DNA of 64,000 nt from an uncultured Acidimicrobiales bacterium (lineage in GTDB: Bacteria; Actinomycetota; Acidimicrobiia; Acidimicrobiales; SZUA-35). Shown here piece by piece: positions 1 to 9,012 of the stretch. Within the stretch, counting starts at the first letter, position 1. Every line of letters starts with the position of its first letter. A program made the translations under genes and the position numbers. The notes under the pieces were generated by a model, which was given only the letters and a program-made list of their open reading frames with translations, was not told the origin of the DNA and ran no database searches. The stretch is from contig CALAJQ010000012.1 in the NCBI GenBank assembly GCA_937922785.1, positions 186,001-250,000 on the forward strand, given 5' to 3'.

Positions 1-681
1 TAGATAGAGCTGCCCAAAGGCGGCAAACTCTCGCGCTGTTGCGTACACAAATGAGGAGCCGATGAAGGTGCCAACTTCATCGGTCTTGACGGTCGCGTTG
101 GTCATTCCGAGAGGATCAAACAGACGCTCTTGAATGAATGCCGCCATATTCTCAGCACCACCAAGTGCGTCTTTGCAGATTCTTGAAATGATGTTTGTGG
201 TGCCGCTTGAGTAGTTAAACACGGTGCCTGGTTCGTGATCGAGAGGCAGCGCCGCCGCGTAGGCGGCGGTGTCTGAGGAGCCTTTGCCAAACAGCATTTC
301 AATGCAGTCTGATGTTTCGGCGTCCACATAGTCTTCGCTGAACCGCAGCCCGCTGGTCATTGTTAGAAGATGGTTCAGTGTTATCGCTGAGCGGTTGTCG
401 CCAACCCATTCGCGGACCGGGGCCGGCTGGTCAGGTTGCAGCTTTCCATCGAGGACCAGCATGCCCACCAGAGCATGAGTGAGGCTCTTCGCCATGCTCC
501 AGCTAATCAAGGTTGTGTCGGCGCCAACCTGGCCACCGCTGCCGGGATCGATTCCGTAGCGCTCTGCGATTACTTCGCCTTTGTGCTGCACGACTGCTGC
601 TAACGGGACCCCAAATCGTTCCTGGTTGGCGGGTAGGAAGTGTTCATCGAGCAGGGCGGCTAAACGCGGCGAAACAGTCAC
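1..681 (-). CDS. Serine beta-lactamase-family hydrolase, 3' truncated by window edge
   Basis: This is the N-terminal 227 codons of a beta-lactamase/penicillin-binding-protein-like (class C type) serine hydrolase; the rest lies beyond base 1. The nucleophile motif SMAK (SxxK) sits near residue 64 and a Tyr motif NYSSG (YxN-like position) near residue 160, followed by the family's DPLGMTNA segment. It starts at a GTG at 681 because an in-frame TAA lies four codons upstream, leaving no earlier start. No signal peptide is visible, so a cytosolic esterase or peptidase role is as likely as cell-wall activity. It follows the lipoprotein gene by 14 bp and is probably cotranscribed with it. The substrate cannot be told from sequence. 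Confidence 0.8.
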   Translation of the reverse strand, partial: MTVSPRLAALLDEHFLPANQERFGVPLAAVVQHKGEVIAERYGIDPGSGGQVGADTTLISWSMAKSLTHALVGMLVLDGKLQPDQPAPVREWVGDNRSAITLNHLLTMTSGLRFSEDYVDAETSDCIEMLFGKGSSDTAAYAAALPLDHEPGTVFNYSSGTTNIISRICKDALGGAENMAAFIQERLFDPLGMTNATVKTDEVGTFIGSSFVYATAREFAAFGQLYL

Positions 682-695
682 TTGCTCAACTTAAC

Positions 696-1232
696 TCAGC
701 GAGGAAGCCTGTATTCCATCGTCATTCCACCCCAGCCGCTGATTTGGTCCCGACCTTCAACTATCACTGTGTCAACGTCGGCTGGGATCTCGATTCCTGA
801 CTGGCTTCGAGTGAACGGCTGCTCGTTGGCGTGGTCGTGACCCAGGATGCGCTCGCCAAAGACGGTGCCGTCTGGTCCCACCACTCGCCACGCATCGGCG
901 TAGCGGTCTGGCGAGTCATAGGGCGAGCTAAGTGTCACTGAGAAGCTCCAGCTATCCCCGCCCTCAGAGTTGGCTTCAACGCCAACAACGTCAGGGAAAA
1001 GCTCGTCCGGATCCGAGACTTCATACCCTGTCGATGAGTCCTCTTGAGCAGCCTCGCTGCCAGTGTTTGAGGCTTGGGTTGTTGGCGAATCGTCCGCAAC
1101 TACGGATGTGGTAGGCGTGTCAGTGCCTGCGTCGCTATTGGTATCGCCGCCCGAACAGCCAACCAAAGCAGCCGCAAAGGCAAGCGCGGCTACGAACTTA
1201 AGACTTAACTGAGAAACGAATTTTGCGTTCAT
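696..1232 (-). CDS. Putative secreted lipoprotein, unknown function
   Basis: A 178-residue protein with a bacterial lipoprotein signal: a short basic N-terminus, a hydrophobic stretch and a lipobox ending LVGC at about residue 26, so it should be anchored outside the membrane. A Ser/Thr/Asp-rich linker follows (about 28-70), then a compact beta-rich domain of about 105 residues ending WGGMTMEYRLPR. I do not recognise the domain. Its start overlaps the end of the upstream RNB-ribonuclease gene by 35 bp, so it probably belongs to the same transcript. Confidence 0.7.
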   Translation of the reverse strand: MNAKFVSQLSLKFVAALAFAAALVGCSGGDTNSDAGTDTPTTSVVADDSPTTQASNTGSEAAQEDSSTGYEVSDPDELFPDVVGVEANSEGGDSWSFSVTLSSPYDSPDRYADAWRVVGPDGTVFGERILGHDHANEQPFTRSQSGIEIPADVDTVIVEGRDQISGWGGMTMEYRLPR

Positions 1233-2613
1233 GAGGGTTGGCCTCTTCTAGTTTTAGTTTCAGTGTTTCGGCTGGAGTCCGGCCGTCAGGTTTGATGTGA
1301 GCAACAACAGCTGGCTCGCGCAGCTGCACAGTGGCTCGGTCTCGACGCTCATCGACATCGATCACAAACGCGTCGAACTCCTGTCCTACGGATCCGCTAA
1401 GGCACAGCGCTTCGACGAAGTCCAGCATGGTCCGATCCAATGCTGACTCTTTCGAGCGCGACTTACCCATTTGCGACGGGAGCTCATCCAAGGCCTCAAC
1501 CGCCCACGCTGGCGGTTCCTCTTCGGCGTAAAGCGAAAGCAAAATCTCGTTAGCGAACCGGTCGACCAGACGTCTTAGAGGAGCTGTCACGTGTCCGTAT
1601 ATGGACGCGATTGCGCCGTGTTCTGGGTGGTCTGGGAGGTTTCCGTTGCTGAAGCCAACATAGCCGGCACCTCGAAACGACCGGGCGGCCTGCAACAGGA
1701 ATGCCGAGGATTGAGGTGAATCGGGCTGCACGCCCCGAACCATGTCGGCGTATGCCATGTCGTCTGGCCAGCTAATCCCCAAAGCCTTTGCCTGGCGGCG
1801 GAGACGACGCAGGTCCTGTTTGCGAGGCGGGGGCAAGGTTCGTAGAACACCGACCCCAGCGTCGTGCATCATGGTGCCGGCAACGATTCCGGTAAGTAGC
1901 GAGATTTGTGCGTTCCAACCTTCAACGGGAATCGATTCGTCATAGGCCAGCCTGTAGCTGCCGTTGCTTTCGACAACCTCCTGTGACGGCAAGTTGAGGC
2001 TTACCCCGCCTCGAGCGGTCTCTTGTTTCTGGCGAAGCGGGCCGATCTCGGCCAGGAGGCCCAGCGATCCGTCGTCGCCAGAAGCTATGCGGCTTTGGGC
2101 CATCTTGTAGTCAATGGCTTCTCTGGTGCGCACTTCGGCTCGTTCGAAATGAGAGTGCGTTGGCATCCCTGACGGGTCAAGGTCGATGGTCCACAACAGG
2201 GCGGGCTTGTCTCCGCCGGCCAGAAGTGAGGCCCGGTCTTCGGAGATGCGTGGCGGATGCAAAGGCGTTCGCAGATCGGGTGAATAAAGGGTGACACCGC
2301 GCTTGCGCGCTTCGGTGTCAACGGCGCCGCCAGGCTTGAGGAACGCGGCAGCGTCGGCAATGGCGTAAAAAACTCGGTAGCCGTCGCCGAGCCGTTCCGC
2401 AGCGAAGGCCTGGTCAAGGTCAGTTGCGCCGGGCGGGTCAATCGCCACAAACGGAATATCTCGAGCGTCGCGCCGCCTAACTGGCTCGGGAACCGCTGCT
2501 TCGGCTTCAGCTAAGACCTCATCTGGGAAGTGTTCGGGGACGTCTAGTTCAGCTCTGATACGGGCGAACCCGTCTTCGAAGGAACCTTTGGCATGAAGTA
2601 CTGGGCGGGCCAC
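1198..2613 (-). CDS. RNB-domain 3'-5' exoribonuclease (RNase II/R family)
   Basis: A 471-residue protein with the RNase II catalytic (RNB) domain. The metal-binding signature IDPPGATDLDQA is at residues 58-69, with Asp59, Asp65 and Asp67 as likely Mg ligands; the fourth Asp of the E. coli-type signature is Gln here. An arginine-rich downstream segment (RRLVDRFAN) matches the RNA-clamping part of the domain. It is much shorter than RNase R and lacks recognisable N-terminal cold-shock domains, resembling the compact actinobacterial RNB proteins. It would degrade single-stranded RNA processively in the cytosol. It starts at GTG 2613, just after panB, and its end overlaps the lipoprotein gene. 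Confidence 0.85.
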   Translation of the reverse strand: MARPVLHAKGSFEDGFARIRAELDVPEHFPDEVLAEAEAAVPEPVRRRDARDIPFVAIDPPGATDLDQAFAAERLGDGYRVFYAIADAAAFLKPGGAVDTEARKRGVTLYSPDLRTPLHPPRISEDRASLLAGGDKPALLWTIDLDPSGMPTHSHFERAEVRTREAIDYKMAQSRIASGDDGSLGLLAEIGPLRQKQETARGGVSLNLPSQEVVESNGSYRLAYDESIPVEGWNAQISLLTGIVAGTMMHDAGVGVLRTLPPPRKQDLRRLRRQAKALGISWPDDMAYADMVRGVQPDSPQSSAFLLQAARSFRGAGYVGFSNGNLPDHPEHGAIASIYGHVTAPLRRLVDRFANEILLSLYAEEEPPAWAVEALDELPSQMGKSRSKESALDRTMLDFVEALCLSGSVGQEFDAFVIDVDERRDRATVQLREPAVVAHIKPDGRTPAETLKLKLEEANPHERKIRFSVKS

Positions 2614-2622
2614 CCCAAGAAA

Positions 2623-3519
2623 CTACTGGCTATCTGGTCCAGAGCCGTATAGGCCTAGTGCTTCCTTCAGCTCATCTTTAGCCAAGTAGCTTTCATCGGG
2701 GCCAGGAAAATTCCCCGTGCGCACGTCGGAGGTGAACTGGGCGATCTGTCTGACCTGATCGTCGTAGGCAGTTCCATAACTACGCACAAACCGGGGCTTG
2801 AACCGGTTCTCGAGGCCAATGACGTCGTGGTAGACCAACACTTGTCCGTCACACGCAGAGCCAGCACCGATGCCGATCGTCGGCACGCTGACCGCCTCGG
2901 TTACCATCTTGCCCACAACGTCAGGCACGCCCTCTAGCAAGATGGAATAGGCGCCGCCGGCTTCCATCGCCTTGGCTTCTCCGACTAGCAGGTTGGCGGC
3001 TTCGGCCTCACGGCCTTGAATCTTGAACCCACCCATGACGTTGTAGCTTTGCGGAGTCAGCCCCAGATGACACATGACGGGAATCTCGGCGTCAATTAGT
3101 GCCTTCAACATCGGCAGCCTCTTCCGGCCGCCCTCCATCTTCACCGAAGTGGCTCCAGCTCTGATTAGCTTGGCGGCGTTAGTCACAGTGTCGATGGGGG
3201 AGAGGTGGAAACTCATCCACGGCAGGTCACCCACGATGTGGGCTTTGGGCCTAGCCCGGGCTACGGCTTTAATGTGGTGAACCATCTCATCGACGGTTAC
3301 TTCCATAGTCGTCTTGTGGCCAAGCACGACCATGCCGACCGAGTCGCCCACAAGAATCAGATCTACACCAGCCTCGCTAGCGACACGGGCCGACGGAGCG
3401 TCATAGGCAGTCACCATGACGAGGGGCTCAGATCCGTTGCGCACCTTTGATGCCCGGATCTGGGGGACAGTGATTACTGACCTAGTCTTAGGTTTGTCAG
3501 CCTTGTTAGCTTCGGCCAT
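2623..3519 (-). CDS. panB: 3-methyl-2-oxobutanoate hydroxymethyltransferase
   Basis: PanB transfers a hydroxymethyl group from 5,10-methylene-THF to 2-oxoisovalerate to make ketopantoate, the first committed step of pantothenate/CoA synthesis. The 298-residue sequence shows the family opening VMVTAYDAPSARVA (about 35-48), the Mg-binding LVGDSVGMVVLGH (about 56-68) and GIGAGSACDGQVLV (about 216-229). About 20 residues precede the usual N-terminus, so a slightly later start is possible. It lies in a minus-strand group with panC and the DUF2520 gene, 21 bp after panC, a conserved actinobacterial arrangement. Confidence 0.95.
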   Translation of the reverse strand: MAEANKADKPKTRSVITVPQIRASKVRNGSEPLVMVTAYDAPSARVASEAGVDLILVGDSVGMVVLGHKTTMEVTVDEMVHHIKAVARARPKAHIVGDLPWMSFHLSPIDTVTNAAKLIRAGATSVKMEGGRKRLPMLKALIDAEIPVMCHLGLTPQSYNVMGGFKIQGREAEAANLLVGEAKAMEAGGAYSILLEGVPDVVGKMVTEAVSVPTIGIGAGSACDGQVLVYHDVIGLENRFKPRFVRSYGTAYDDQVRQIAQFTSDVRTGNFPGPDESYLAKDELKEALGLYGSGPDSQ

Positions 3520-3540
3520 ATCAGTTCTTCACCCGTCGAT

Positions 3541-4398
3541 TCATTTAACACTGACCCCACAATTGTCCAGCAGTCGGGGCCGACCAACCTGGGCGGCCAC
3601 CAGTAGACGTACATCGTTCACCAGAGTTGCCGGAACATCAAATGACGAGGCATCAACAATGGCGACGTAATCGGCCTGTGCCAGGGGTTCTGCGTCTATC
3701 ACGGCCAACATCTCGGCCTCGATTGCGGCCCGGTCACGGGCACCCGCTCCGATTGCTTCAACGCCGACGTCTAAAGACCTTCGTAGTACTACAGCGGCTT
3801 GTCGCTGCTCAGGATTCAGGTACGTATTCCGGCTGCTCATTGCCAGTCCATCAGGCTCCCGGATGATGGGGCAGCCCTTAACCTCAACCGGAATCGAGAG
3901 GTCGGCAACCATTCGCCGAATGATCGCCAGCTGCTGATAGTCCTTCTCGCCGAAGTAAGCCCGGCACGGACCCACGATGTTAAAGAGCTTTGAGACCACG
4001 GTGGCCATTCCCGAAAAATGGGTTGGCCGAGTGGCCCCTTCATATTTGTCCGACAGTTGGGGGACCGCTACCGAGGTCAGCACGGGTCCAAACGGGTACA
4101 TCTCGTCAACTGTCGGGGTGAAGAGGACTGACACGCCGTTAGCTTCGGCCAGCTCGGAATCTCGCTGTAAGTCCCGGGGATAGTCCTCCAAGTCTTCGTC
4201 TGCAGCGAACTGAAGTGGGTTCACAAATATCGAGGCAGCGACGACGTCGTTATCGTCCGAAGCCGCCCTCATCAGTGACGCGTGGCCATCGTGGAGGTAT
4301 CCCATAGTTGGGACGAACCCGACCTGTTTACCCTCGGTTCTAAGCCCGTTCAACAGCTGCCGGAAGTCTTTGATTGTTTCAACACGAGTGACTGTCAC
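3541..4398 (-). CDS. panC: Pantothenate synthetase (pantoate--beta-alanine ligase)
   Basis: PanC condenses pantoate with beta-alanine using ATP to give pantothenate, in the cytosol. The 285-residue length is typical. The nucleotide-binding HIGH-like motif GYLHDGHASL is at about 33-42, the FGEKDYQQ segment at about 150, and the KMSKS-like region appears as LAMSSRNTYL near 190. Its start overlaps the stop of the DUF2520 gene by 4 bp, which indicates translational coupling. No panD was found in the window, so beta-alanine supply must be encoded elsewhere. Confidence 0.95.
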   Translation of the reverse strand: MTVTRVETIKDFRQLLNGLRTEGKQVGFVPTMGYLHDGHASLMRAASDDNDVVAASIFVNPLQFAADEDLEDYPRDLQRDSELAEANGVSVLFTPTVDEMYPFGPVLTSVAVPQLSDKYEGATRPTHFSGMATVVSKLFNIVGPCRAYFGEKDYQQLAIIRRMVADLSIPVEVKGCPIIREPDGLAMSSRNTYLNPEQRQAAVVLRRSLDVGVEAIGAGARDRAAIEAEMLAVIDAEPLAQADYVAIVDASSFDVPATLVNDVRLLVAAQVGRPRLLDNCGVSVK

Positions 4399-5129
4399 AG
4401 AAAGTTCTCCGGGAAGGTCTGACCGGCTAGAGCGGCAGCGGCTGCTGCCAATGGAAGGTAGAGCTGTGCTTCTTGACTTCCGATGGCATCAAGATGAGAT
4501 CGACACGTATCCCAGTCTCCGCGAGAAGCCGGGCCAGTGATTGCGTTGGCTGCTGATGACGCAACAGCATTCTCTAGACTGGTTTGCATGATTTGCCAAT
4601 AGGCCTGAGCCGGGATTCCGGCCAGCTCTGCGATTCGTTCAACTTGACCCCATAGCGCGACCGCATGGTTGCTGGCCACTGCGGCTCCTGCGTGATAGGC
4701 CGATCGTGCGGATTCAGAAACCTCAAGCGGTGTGCCGCCTAGAGCAAGCACCATCTCGCGGGCTATGTCGTGTCCGGCAACAGCGAACTGGCAATTGGAC
4801 AACAGTCGCATCGATCCAGTCTCCGGGTCAGGCAAAGAGATCAACGGATGTACCGAAGCGACTTCGAGGTGAGGAGCGAGCTCGGCCAAAGTCCGGGACC
4901 CAGCTATATGCATAACCACAGCGTTTCCAGGGTCGATCGCTTCGGCCACGGGGGCAATTGCGTCGTCGGGGACAGCCAGAATGACTAAGTCCACCTCATC
5001 GGCACTTGCCGAAATTGGGTCCGATCGGCTCCAAACGCCGGCACTTGACCAGCCGACGGTAGTTAGGGCTTTGTCCATGGACAGCCCGGCCCGGCCTGGC
5101 CCAATGATTCGGTATCGGCGCACTGGCAT
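4395..5129 (-). CDS. Rossmann-fold DUF2520 oxidoreductase, pantothenate cluster
   Basis: A 244-residue protein with an N-terminal dinucleotide-binding motif (IIGPGRAGLS, GxGxxG type) and a C-terminal helical DUF2520-like domain. The family commonly sits directly upstream of panC in Actinobacteria; a role as ketopantoate reductase or other NAD(P)-dependent step of the pathway is an inference from that context, not shown by sequence. I chose ATG 5129 because it follows the mutM stop by 8 bp and begins right at the Rossmann strand (MPVRRYRIIG); an in-frame start at 5165 would overlap mutM. Confidence 0.8.
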   Translation of the reverse strand: MPVRRYRIIGPGRAGLSMDKALTTVGWSSAGVWSRSDPISASADEVDLVILAVPDDAIAPVAEAIDPGNAVVMHIAGSRTLAELAPHLEVASVHPLISLPDPETGSMRLLSNCQFAVAGHDIAREMVLALGGTPLEVSESARSAYHAGAAVASNHAVALWGQVERIAELAGIPAQAYWQIMQTSLENAVASSAANAITGPASRGDWDTCRSHLDAIGSQEAQLYLPLAAAAAALAGQTFPENFL

Positions 5130-5137
5130 AACAGTAC

Positions 5138-5944
5138 CTATCGCTTCTGGCAACGTGGACACCACGTTGTTGTACGGGCGTCTATGACATCGCTTACTAG
5201 CGTTGTGTTACACCGTCCGCACGGTTCGCCTGAACGGCCGTAACAAAACAGCGCATGCTGGTTCTCACCTTCACCGCCTTCTGCATTGCGGTAGTCGCGA
5301 AGCGTTGTGCCACCATTGTCGACGCCCTGTCTGAGGGTCTCCTGGATCGCTTCGAGCAGTCGCCCCGCCCGTTCGAGGCCAAGCTGTTTTACCTTCGGGT
5401 TGATTTTGGCAATCCACAAGGCTTCGTCGGCGTAGATGTTGCCGACTCCGGCAATCGGGCGTTGGGAAAGAAGCTGAGTCTTTAGCGCACGCTTGCTTTG
5501 CGATAACAGCGAGTGAAACAGTTTCGGTGTGAGGGCCGGGTCCCAGGGTTCTGGCCCTGCGTTAGCCAAGGTTGGAATGCCGGCATAGTTTCCCGCTTCC
5601 ACAACTCGAAGTCGTCCAAAGCGCCTGACGTCGGCGAACTCGAGCGTCTCGTCCCCGTCAAGGTGCCACCACGCTCGAAGGTAGGGATCTTCGGTATTTG
5701 GCCCTCCAGGTGTGAAGCGAAGTTGTCCAGTCATGCCTAGATGAACCACTAGCTCGCGATGGTCATCAGTGGACACCAAGAGGTACTTGCCGCGCCGTCG
5801 GACACCTCTAATGAAAGCGCCGGTTACATCACGGGCCGGAGTGAACTTCGGATGATCAAACGAGCCTGCTTCCAACACCTGGCGGTTCACTAAACGCGGC
5901 TCAAGTTGACGCCTTACGGTTTCAACTTCGGGAAGCTCAGGCAT
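5138..5944 (-). CDS. mutM: Formamidopyrimidine-DNA glycosylase
   Basis: MutM/Fpg removes 8-oxoguanine and formamidopyrimidines and cleaves the abasic site. The 268-residue protein begins MPELPEVETVRRQL, giving the N-terminal Pro2 nucleophile and Glu3. The helix-two-turn-helix region (GVGNIYADEALW) is at about 170-181, and a complete zinc finger closes the protein: two Cys in PCGRC and two in CPRC. All catalytic features are intact. It lies 13 bp after the FAD oxidoreductase gene and 8 bp before the DUF2520 gene. Confidence 0.95.
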   Translation of the reverse strand: MPELPEVETVRRQLEPRLVNRQVLEAGSFDHPKFTPARDVTGAFIRGVRRRGKYLLVSTDDHRELVVHLGMTGQLRFTPGGPNTEDPYLRAWWHLDGDETLEFADVRRFGRLRVVEAGNYAGIPTLANAGPEPWDPALTPKLFHSLLSQSKRALKTQLLSQRPIAGVGNIYADEALWIAKINPKVKQLGLERAGRLLEAIQETLRQGVDNGGTTLRDYRNAEGGEGENQHALFCYGRSGEPCGRCNTTLVSDVIDARTTTWCPRCQKR

Positions 5945-5957
5945 TGGCTTGGGTCAG

Positions 5958-7178
5958 CTACGGCTGAGGTTGGGATAGCACTGCGGCTGCAACGGCGCTA
6001 CCACTCCGCAGTGCTCCGTTGATCGAGGCATCGCGGCGGTGGTCTCCGGCAATCCAAACTCCAGTTGGAAGCTGCATAGGTGAGTGAGCGTCGAAACCCG
6101 GAAGCTGACGTGGTTGCGCCCGATGAATTTCGTCAACTCGCAGGACTTCCCAAAAGTCGGTCTGGGAGCCGAACCAAGAGCGGGCTTGGGTCCGCATACG
6201 GTCCACCAGTTGAGGTTCGATGAACGGCGAGCTCATAGCAACCAACGCCTTGTCAGCCGGGCTGTAGCGCCCACTGATCTGACTCATAACAGCCATGGAG
6301 TTGATTGGTTGAACGCCATCGCCGTTCAGTACAAGAACTGGTTCAACCACAGGTGGTTCAGGCGCACTCATCCAAACCGTGGTTACTCCGCGCCAGCCTG
6401 GGTCGGGCGAGTCGGTTAGAACCGCTGCAGCTGTTGGATCGGTTGCGACCACAACTGCATCTGCCTCAATTCGGGTTCCGTCGGGCAATACCACTGAGTC
6501 GCCGGTGACGCTGGCGACAGGGGTGTTCAGATGCAGACCGTTGTCGGGAATGTTCTTGGCCAGTTGGTTTGGTATCTCTCCCATGCCATTTGCTGGCACG
6601 GCAGCGTCTCCCGCTGAGAGCATGCGGAACACGAACTCCAGATGTCTTGAGGAAGACCCAAGTTGGGGATCCAAAGTGATGCCAGCAAACAAGGGCTTCA
6701 GGAATCGGTTGATCATCGTCTCTGAGAATCCAGCATCTTGGAGACGAGCAAGAGCAGTTGTGTCTTCGCGTCGCCACAGATCCTCAAGCGTGCCCTTGTT
6801 GACGGCGAGACGGAAAGCGAGGATTCGAGCCTTATCAAGAACTGATCCGATTGGCGCCGTGGCAGTGTTGATCAGCTGCGACGGGTCGCGAAACGGGTCG
6901 CCGATGCGGTGCATCTCGCCATCGATAGAAATTGAAGCACCGGGAGCAAAGGCCCGCAGGTCGAGGGCTTCATAGTTCAGCAATCTCTGAGCTTCGGGAT
7001 AAGCCGTCAGCAGTATCTGAAAGCCACGGTCAAGAAGGAAACCGTCATGAGAGTCAGTTCTTACACGACCCCCAACGCCGTCGGACGCCTCAAACACCGC
7101 TACCTCGTGGCCCGCTGCAGCGAACTCGCTGGCGGCGGCCAGCCCGGCTAAACCTGCTCCTACTACTACTGTGCGCAC
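5958..7178 (-). CDS. FAD-dependent amine-oxidase-like oxidoreductase
   Basis: A 406-residue flavoprotein of the amine oxidase/protoporphyrinogen oxidase/phytoene desaturase superfamily. The N-terminal ADP-binding motif VVVGAGLAGLAAA (about 4-16) is followed by the second FAD signature GVGGRVRTD (about 35-43). The C-terminal FAD segment is GVWIAGDHR, near residue 375, preceding a typical final helix. Substrate cannot be assigned: hydrophobic amine, porphyrinogen or carotenoid precursor are all possible. Proximity to DNA repair genes looks incidental. Confidence 0.85.
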   Translation of the reverse strand: MRTVVVGAGLAGLAAASEFAAAGHEVAVFEASDGVGGRVRTDSHDGFLLDRGFQILLTAYPEAQRLLNYEALDLRAFAPGASISIDGEMHRIGDPFRDPSQLINTATAPIGSVLDKARILAFRLAVNKGTLEDLWRREDTTALARLQDAGFSETMINRFLKPLFAGITLDPQLGSSSRHLEFVFRMLSAGDAAVPANGMGEIPNQLAKNIPDNGLHLNTPVASVTGDSVVLPDGTRIEADAVVVATDPTAAAVLTDSPDPGWRGVTTVWMSAPEPPVVEPVLVLNGDGVQPINSMAVMSQISGRYSPADKALVAMSSPFIEPQLVDRMRTQARSWFGSQTDFWEVLRVDEIHRAQPRQLPGFDAHSPMQLPTGVWIAGDHRRDASINGALRSGSAVAAAVLSQPQP

Positions 7179-7249
7179 AAAAACTGTCTACTTGGTAACG
7201 GGCGCAAAAGCACCACCATCAGGCGGCTGGCAGGCCGATCCGTTCAGAT

Positions 7250-8149
7250 TTAGGTGCCAAGATGAATACCGTCGGCATTCATCGCCAGGCGGGGCCCGTA
7301 TTTTGGCGCCGTGCCGGAGCTGGTACACAGCCGGATTATGCGCCATCGATGCCCGGCATAAGGCTCCAAGAGTTCAAGCATTCGCGGATCATCGGCCCTG
7401 GGCTCTTGAGCCAAATGCCATGCCACCGTGTTCGGAAAGTGATAATCACCAACCGGGACGGCGTCTGCATCGCCCATTACCGAAGCTGTGATCATGTTGG
7501 AAGTCCAGATGCCGATTCCACGAATGTGTTCCAGTCGAGCCTTCACTTCGGCAGTGGAGCGCGACGAAGTGAGGTTGGGAATGCGTCTCAGTTCTTTAGC
7601 TGCCCGAATGATTGTGTCGGCCCGTTTTCGTTCAACGTCCACTTTGTGAAAGTCGTGGTAGGCCATCTGAGCAACGGTCTCTGCGCTGGGGAGAATCCAT
7701 CCAGGGTTGGGTCCCGGAGCTGGGTCTCCAAAGCGTCTAGCCATCAGCCGCCTCGATCTGAGAGCCGCAACTCCCTGTACTTTCTGGCCCAAGATCCCGG
7801 CAACTACTGCGTCCCACGGACGGTCGGTGCGACCCAACAGAAATGGCTTGCGACGCCAAAGATCTCGTAACTGAGGAGGTGGTTCGAAACCTTCGATGTT
7901 GTCTTCGCTGCCGGCTAGAAGTGGCGCTTGATTCAACATCCACTCGGTCCCTTCACCCCAGGCCTCGGCCTCAAGACGCGTTGGGGAAATGCGGCGCATC
8001 AGCAGCGTGGCGGTTCCATCCGGAGTCCGAGTTGACCAGCGGACCTCGGTCGGGCCGATCATGAGAGGCTGCTTGGAACCGGTAACTGTTCGACGGAGAT
8101 CGATGCCGTCAGCTATGTCGAAGACGCGCTTCTTGGAGACCTCGCCCAT
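7250..8149 (-). CDS. DNA-3-methyladenine glycosylase-like HhH-GPD protein
   Basis: A 299-residue protein with the HhH-GPD base-excision fold of the AlkA (DNA-3-methyladenine glycosylase II) group. The helix-hairpin-helix segment LEHIRGIGIWTSNMI spans 207-221 and the catalytic Asp is probably Asp235 in VPVGDYHFPN. The GQKVQ segment near 121 matches the conserved helix of the fold. It probably excises alkylated bases. It lacks the Ada regulatory and methyltransferase domains often fused to AlkA in actinobacteria. Confidence 0.85.
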   Translation of the reverse strand: MGEVSKKRVFDIADGIDLRRTVTGSKQPLMIGPTEVRWSTRTPDGTATLLMRRISPTRLEAEAWGEGTEWMLNQAPLLAGSEDNIEGFEPPPQLRDLWRRKPFLLGRTDRPWDAVVAGILGQKVQGVAALRSRRLMARRFGDPAPGPNPGWILPSAETVAQMAYHDFHKVDVERKRADTIIRAAKELRRIPNLTSSRSTAEVKARLEHIRGIGIWTSNMITASVMGDADAVPVGDYHFPNTVAWHLAQEPRADDPRMLELLEPYAGHRWRIIRLCTSSGTAPKYGPRLAMNADGIHLGT

Positions 8150-8158
8150 AGATTCAAG

Positions 8159-8947
8159 CTAGAGGTTCACTAGCTGAATTCGTTGTCGGGCCTGAATGGA
8201 TCGAGGTGCTCCGGTGCGTTGAATCACCCCTACCGAGTCCAGCTCAAACGTGGTGTTGGAACACCCGCCGTTTTCATAGGACTGATAACTCGTCGTTCCT
8301 GATTGGGGTCTGACTAGCTGGCCTCGACGGGTCACCACCTCAATATCACTCCAACGAACTGCAACTCCGGGATCCTCGCAGTTAGCGAACGACTCAGTCC
8401 ACACAACGGGCGCTGTCAAGAAGTCGGCCTTGATATGCAGGTCCCGCACGACGGTTTCGATGCCGGTGCTTAGGTCGGTTACTGATGCCCGCCAACCCTG
8501 GTCGGGAGATGGGGCGATCTTGTATCGGTACTGCCTTCGGGCCACCCACTCATAATCACGAGTGTTCTTGTTATTGGCGGCCGATGGCAGAGCCGACGTT
8601 GAGCCGGGCAGCTCACCGCCGCCGGTGTAGTAGCCGCCCCAATTGATTGCCCCCGAGTTTGGGTGTAGCGAGAAATTTTGCAGACCAAAGTGGCCCGCGC
8701 CGACCTTGTTTGATCCGTCCAGGAACGAAACTTGAAAGGCCCAGAAGATCAGCCGATCTACTTTCGGTGGTTCGAGAACCTCGATTGTTGCCGACGCTGA
8801 CACCAGCGGTTCAACTGGAACGTCAAGCCACAGGTGGAACGACGAGGCGCCATTGGACGATGTGGGCGGGCCCGTAAGTCGAGTTCGTTTAGGCCCGACC
8901 AAAGCCGACCTTGATCCGCCGAAGTTGAAGAAGTCTCGCAGAGCCAC
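8159..8947 (-). CDS. Conserved-looking protein of unknown function
   Basis: A 262-residue protein that I do not recognise. It has no signal peptide or membrane span. The central part (about 70-175) is rich in aromatic and glycine residues (GGYYTGGGELPG) and alternates in a way that suggests beta-sandwich strands, as in lectin-like or jelly-roll folds; a CEDPGVAVRWSDIEV segment and a late Cys (GGCSNTT) follow. It precedes the AlkA-like gene by 9 bp on the same strand, so they are probably cotranscribed. The upstream 65 bp separate it from the divergent Nudix gene. Confidence 0.6.
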   Translation of the reverse strand: MALRDFFNFGGSRSALVGPKRTRLTGPPTSSNGASSFHLWLDVPVEPLVSASATIEVLEPPKVDRLIFWAFQVSFLDGSNKVGAGHFGLQNFSLHPNSGAINWGGYYTGGGELPGSTSALPSAANNKNTRDYEWVARRQYRYKIAPSPDQGWRASVTDLSTGIETVVRDLHIKADFLTAPVVWTESFANCEDPGVAVRWSDIEVVTRRGQLVRPQSGTTSYQSYENGGCSNTTFELDSVGVIQRTGAPRSIQARQRIQLVNL

Positions 8948-9012
8948 CTATGCACTGTGCCACAGTACGCTGTTGGTATGGACAGATCGTCCCGGACTGG
9001 GGTGGATGAATT

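Noticed and set aside
6379-6975. 198-codon plus-strand frame inside the FAD oxidoreductase gene
   Set aside because: Shadow of the minus-strand flavoprotein, with no independent start signal.
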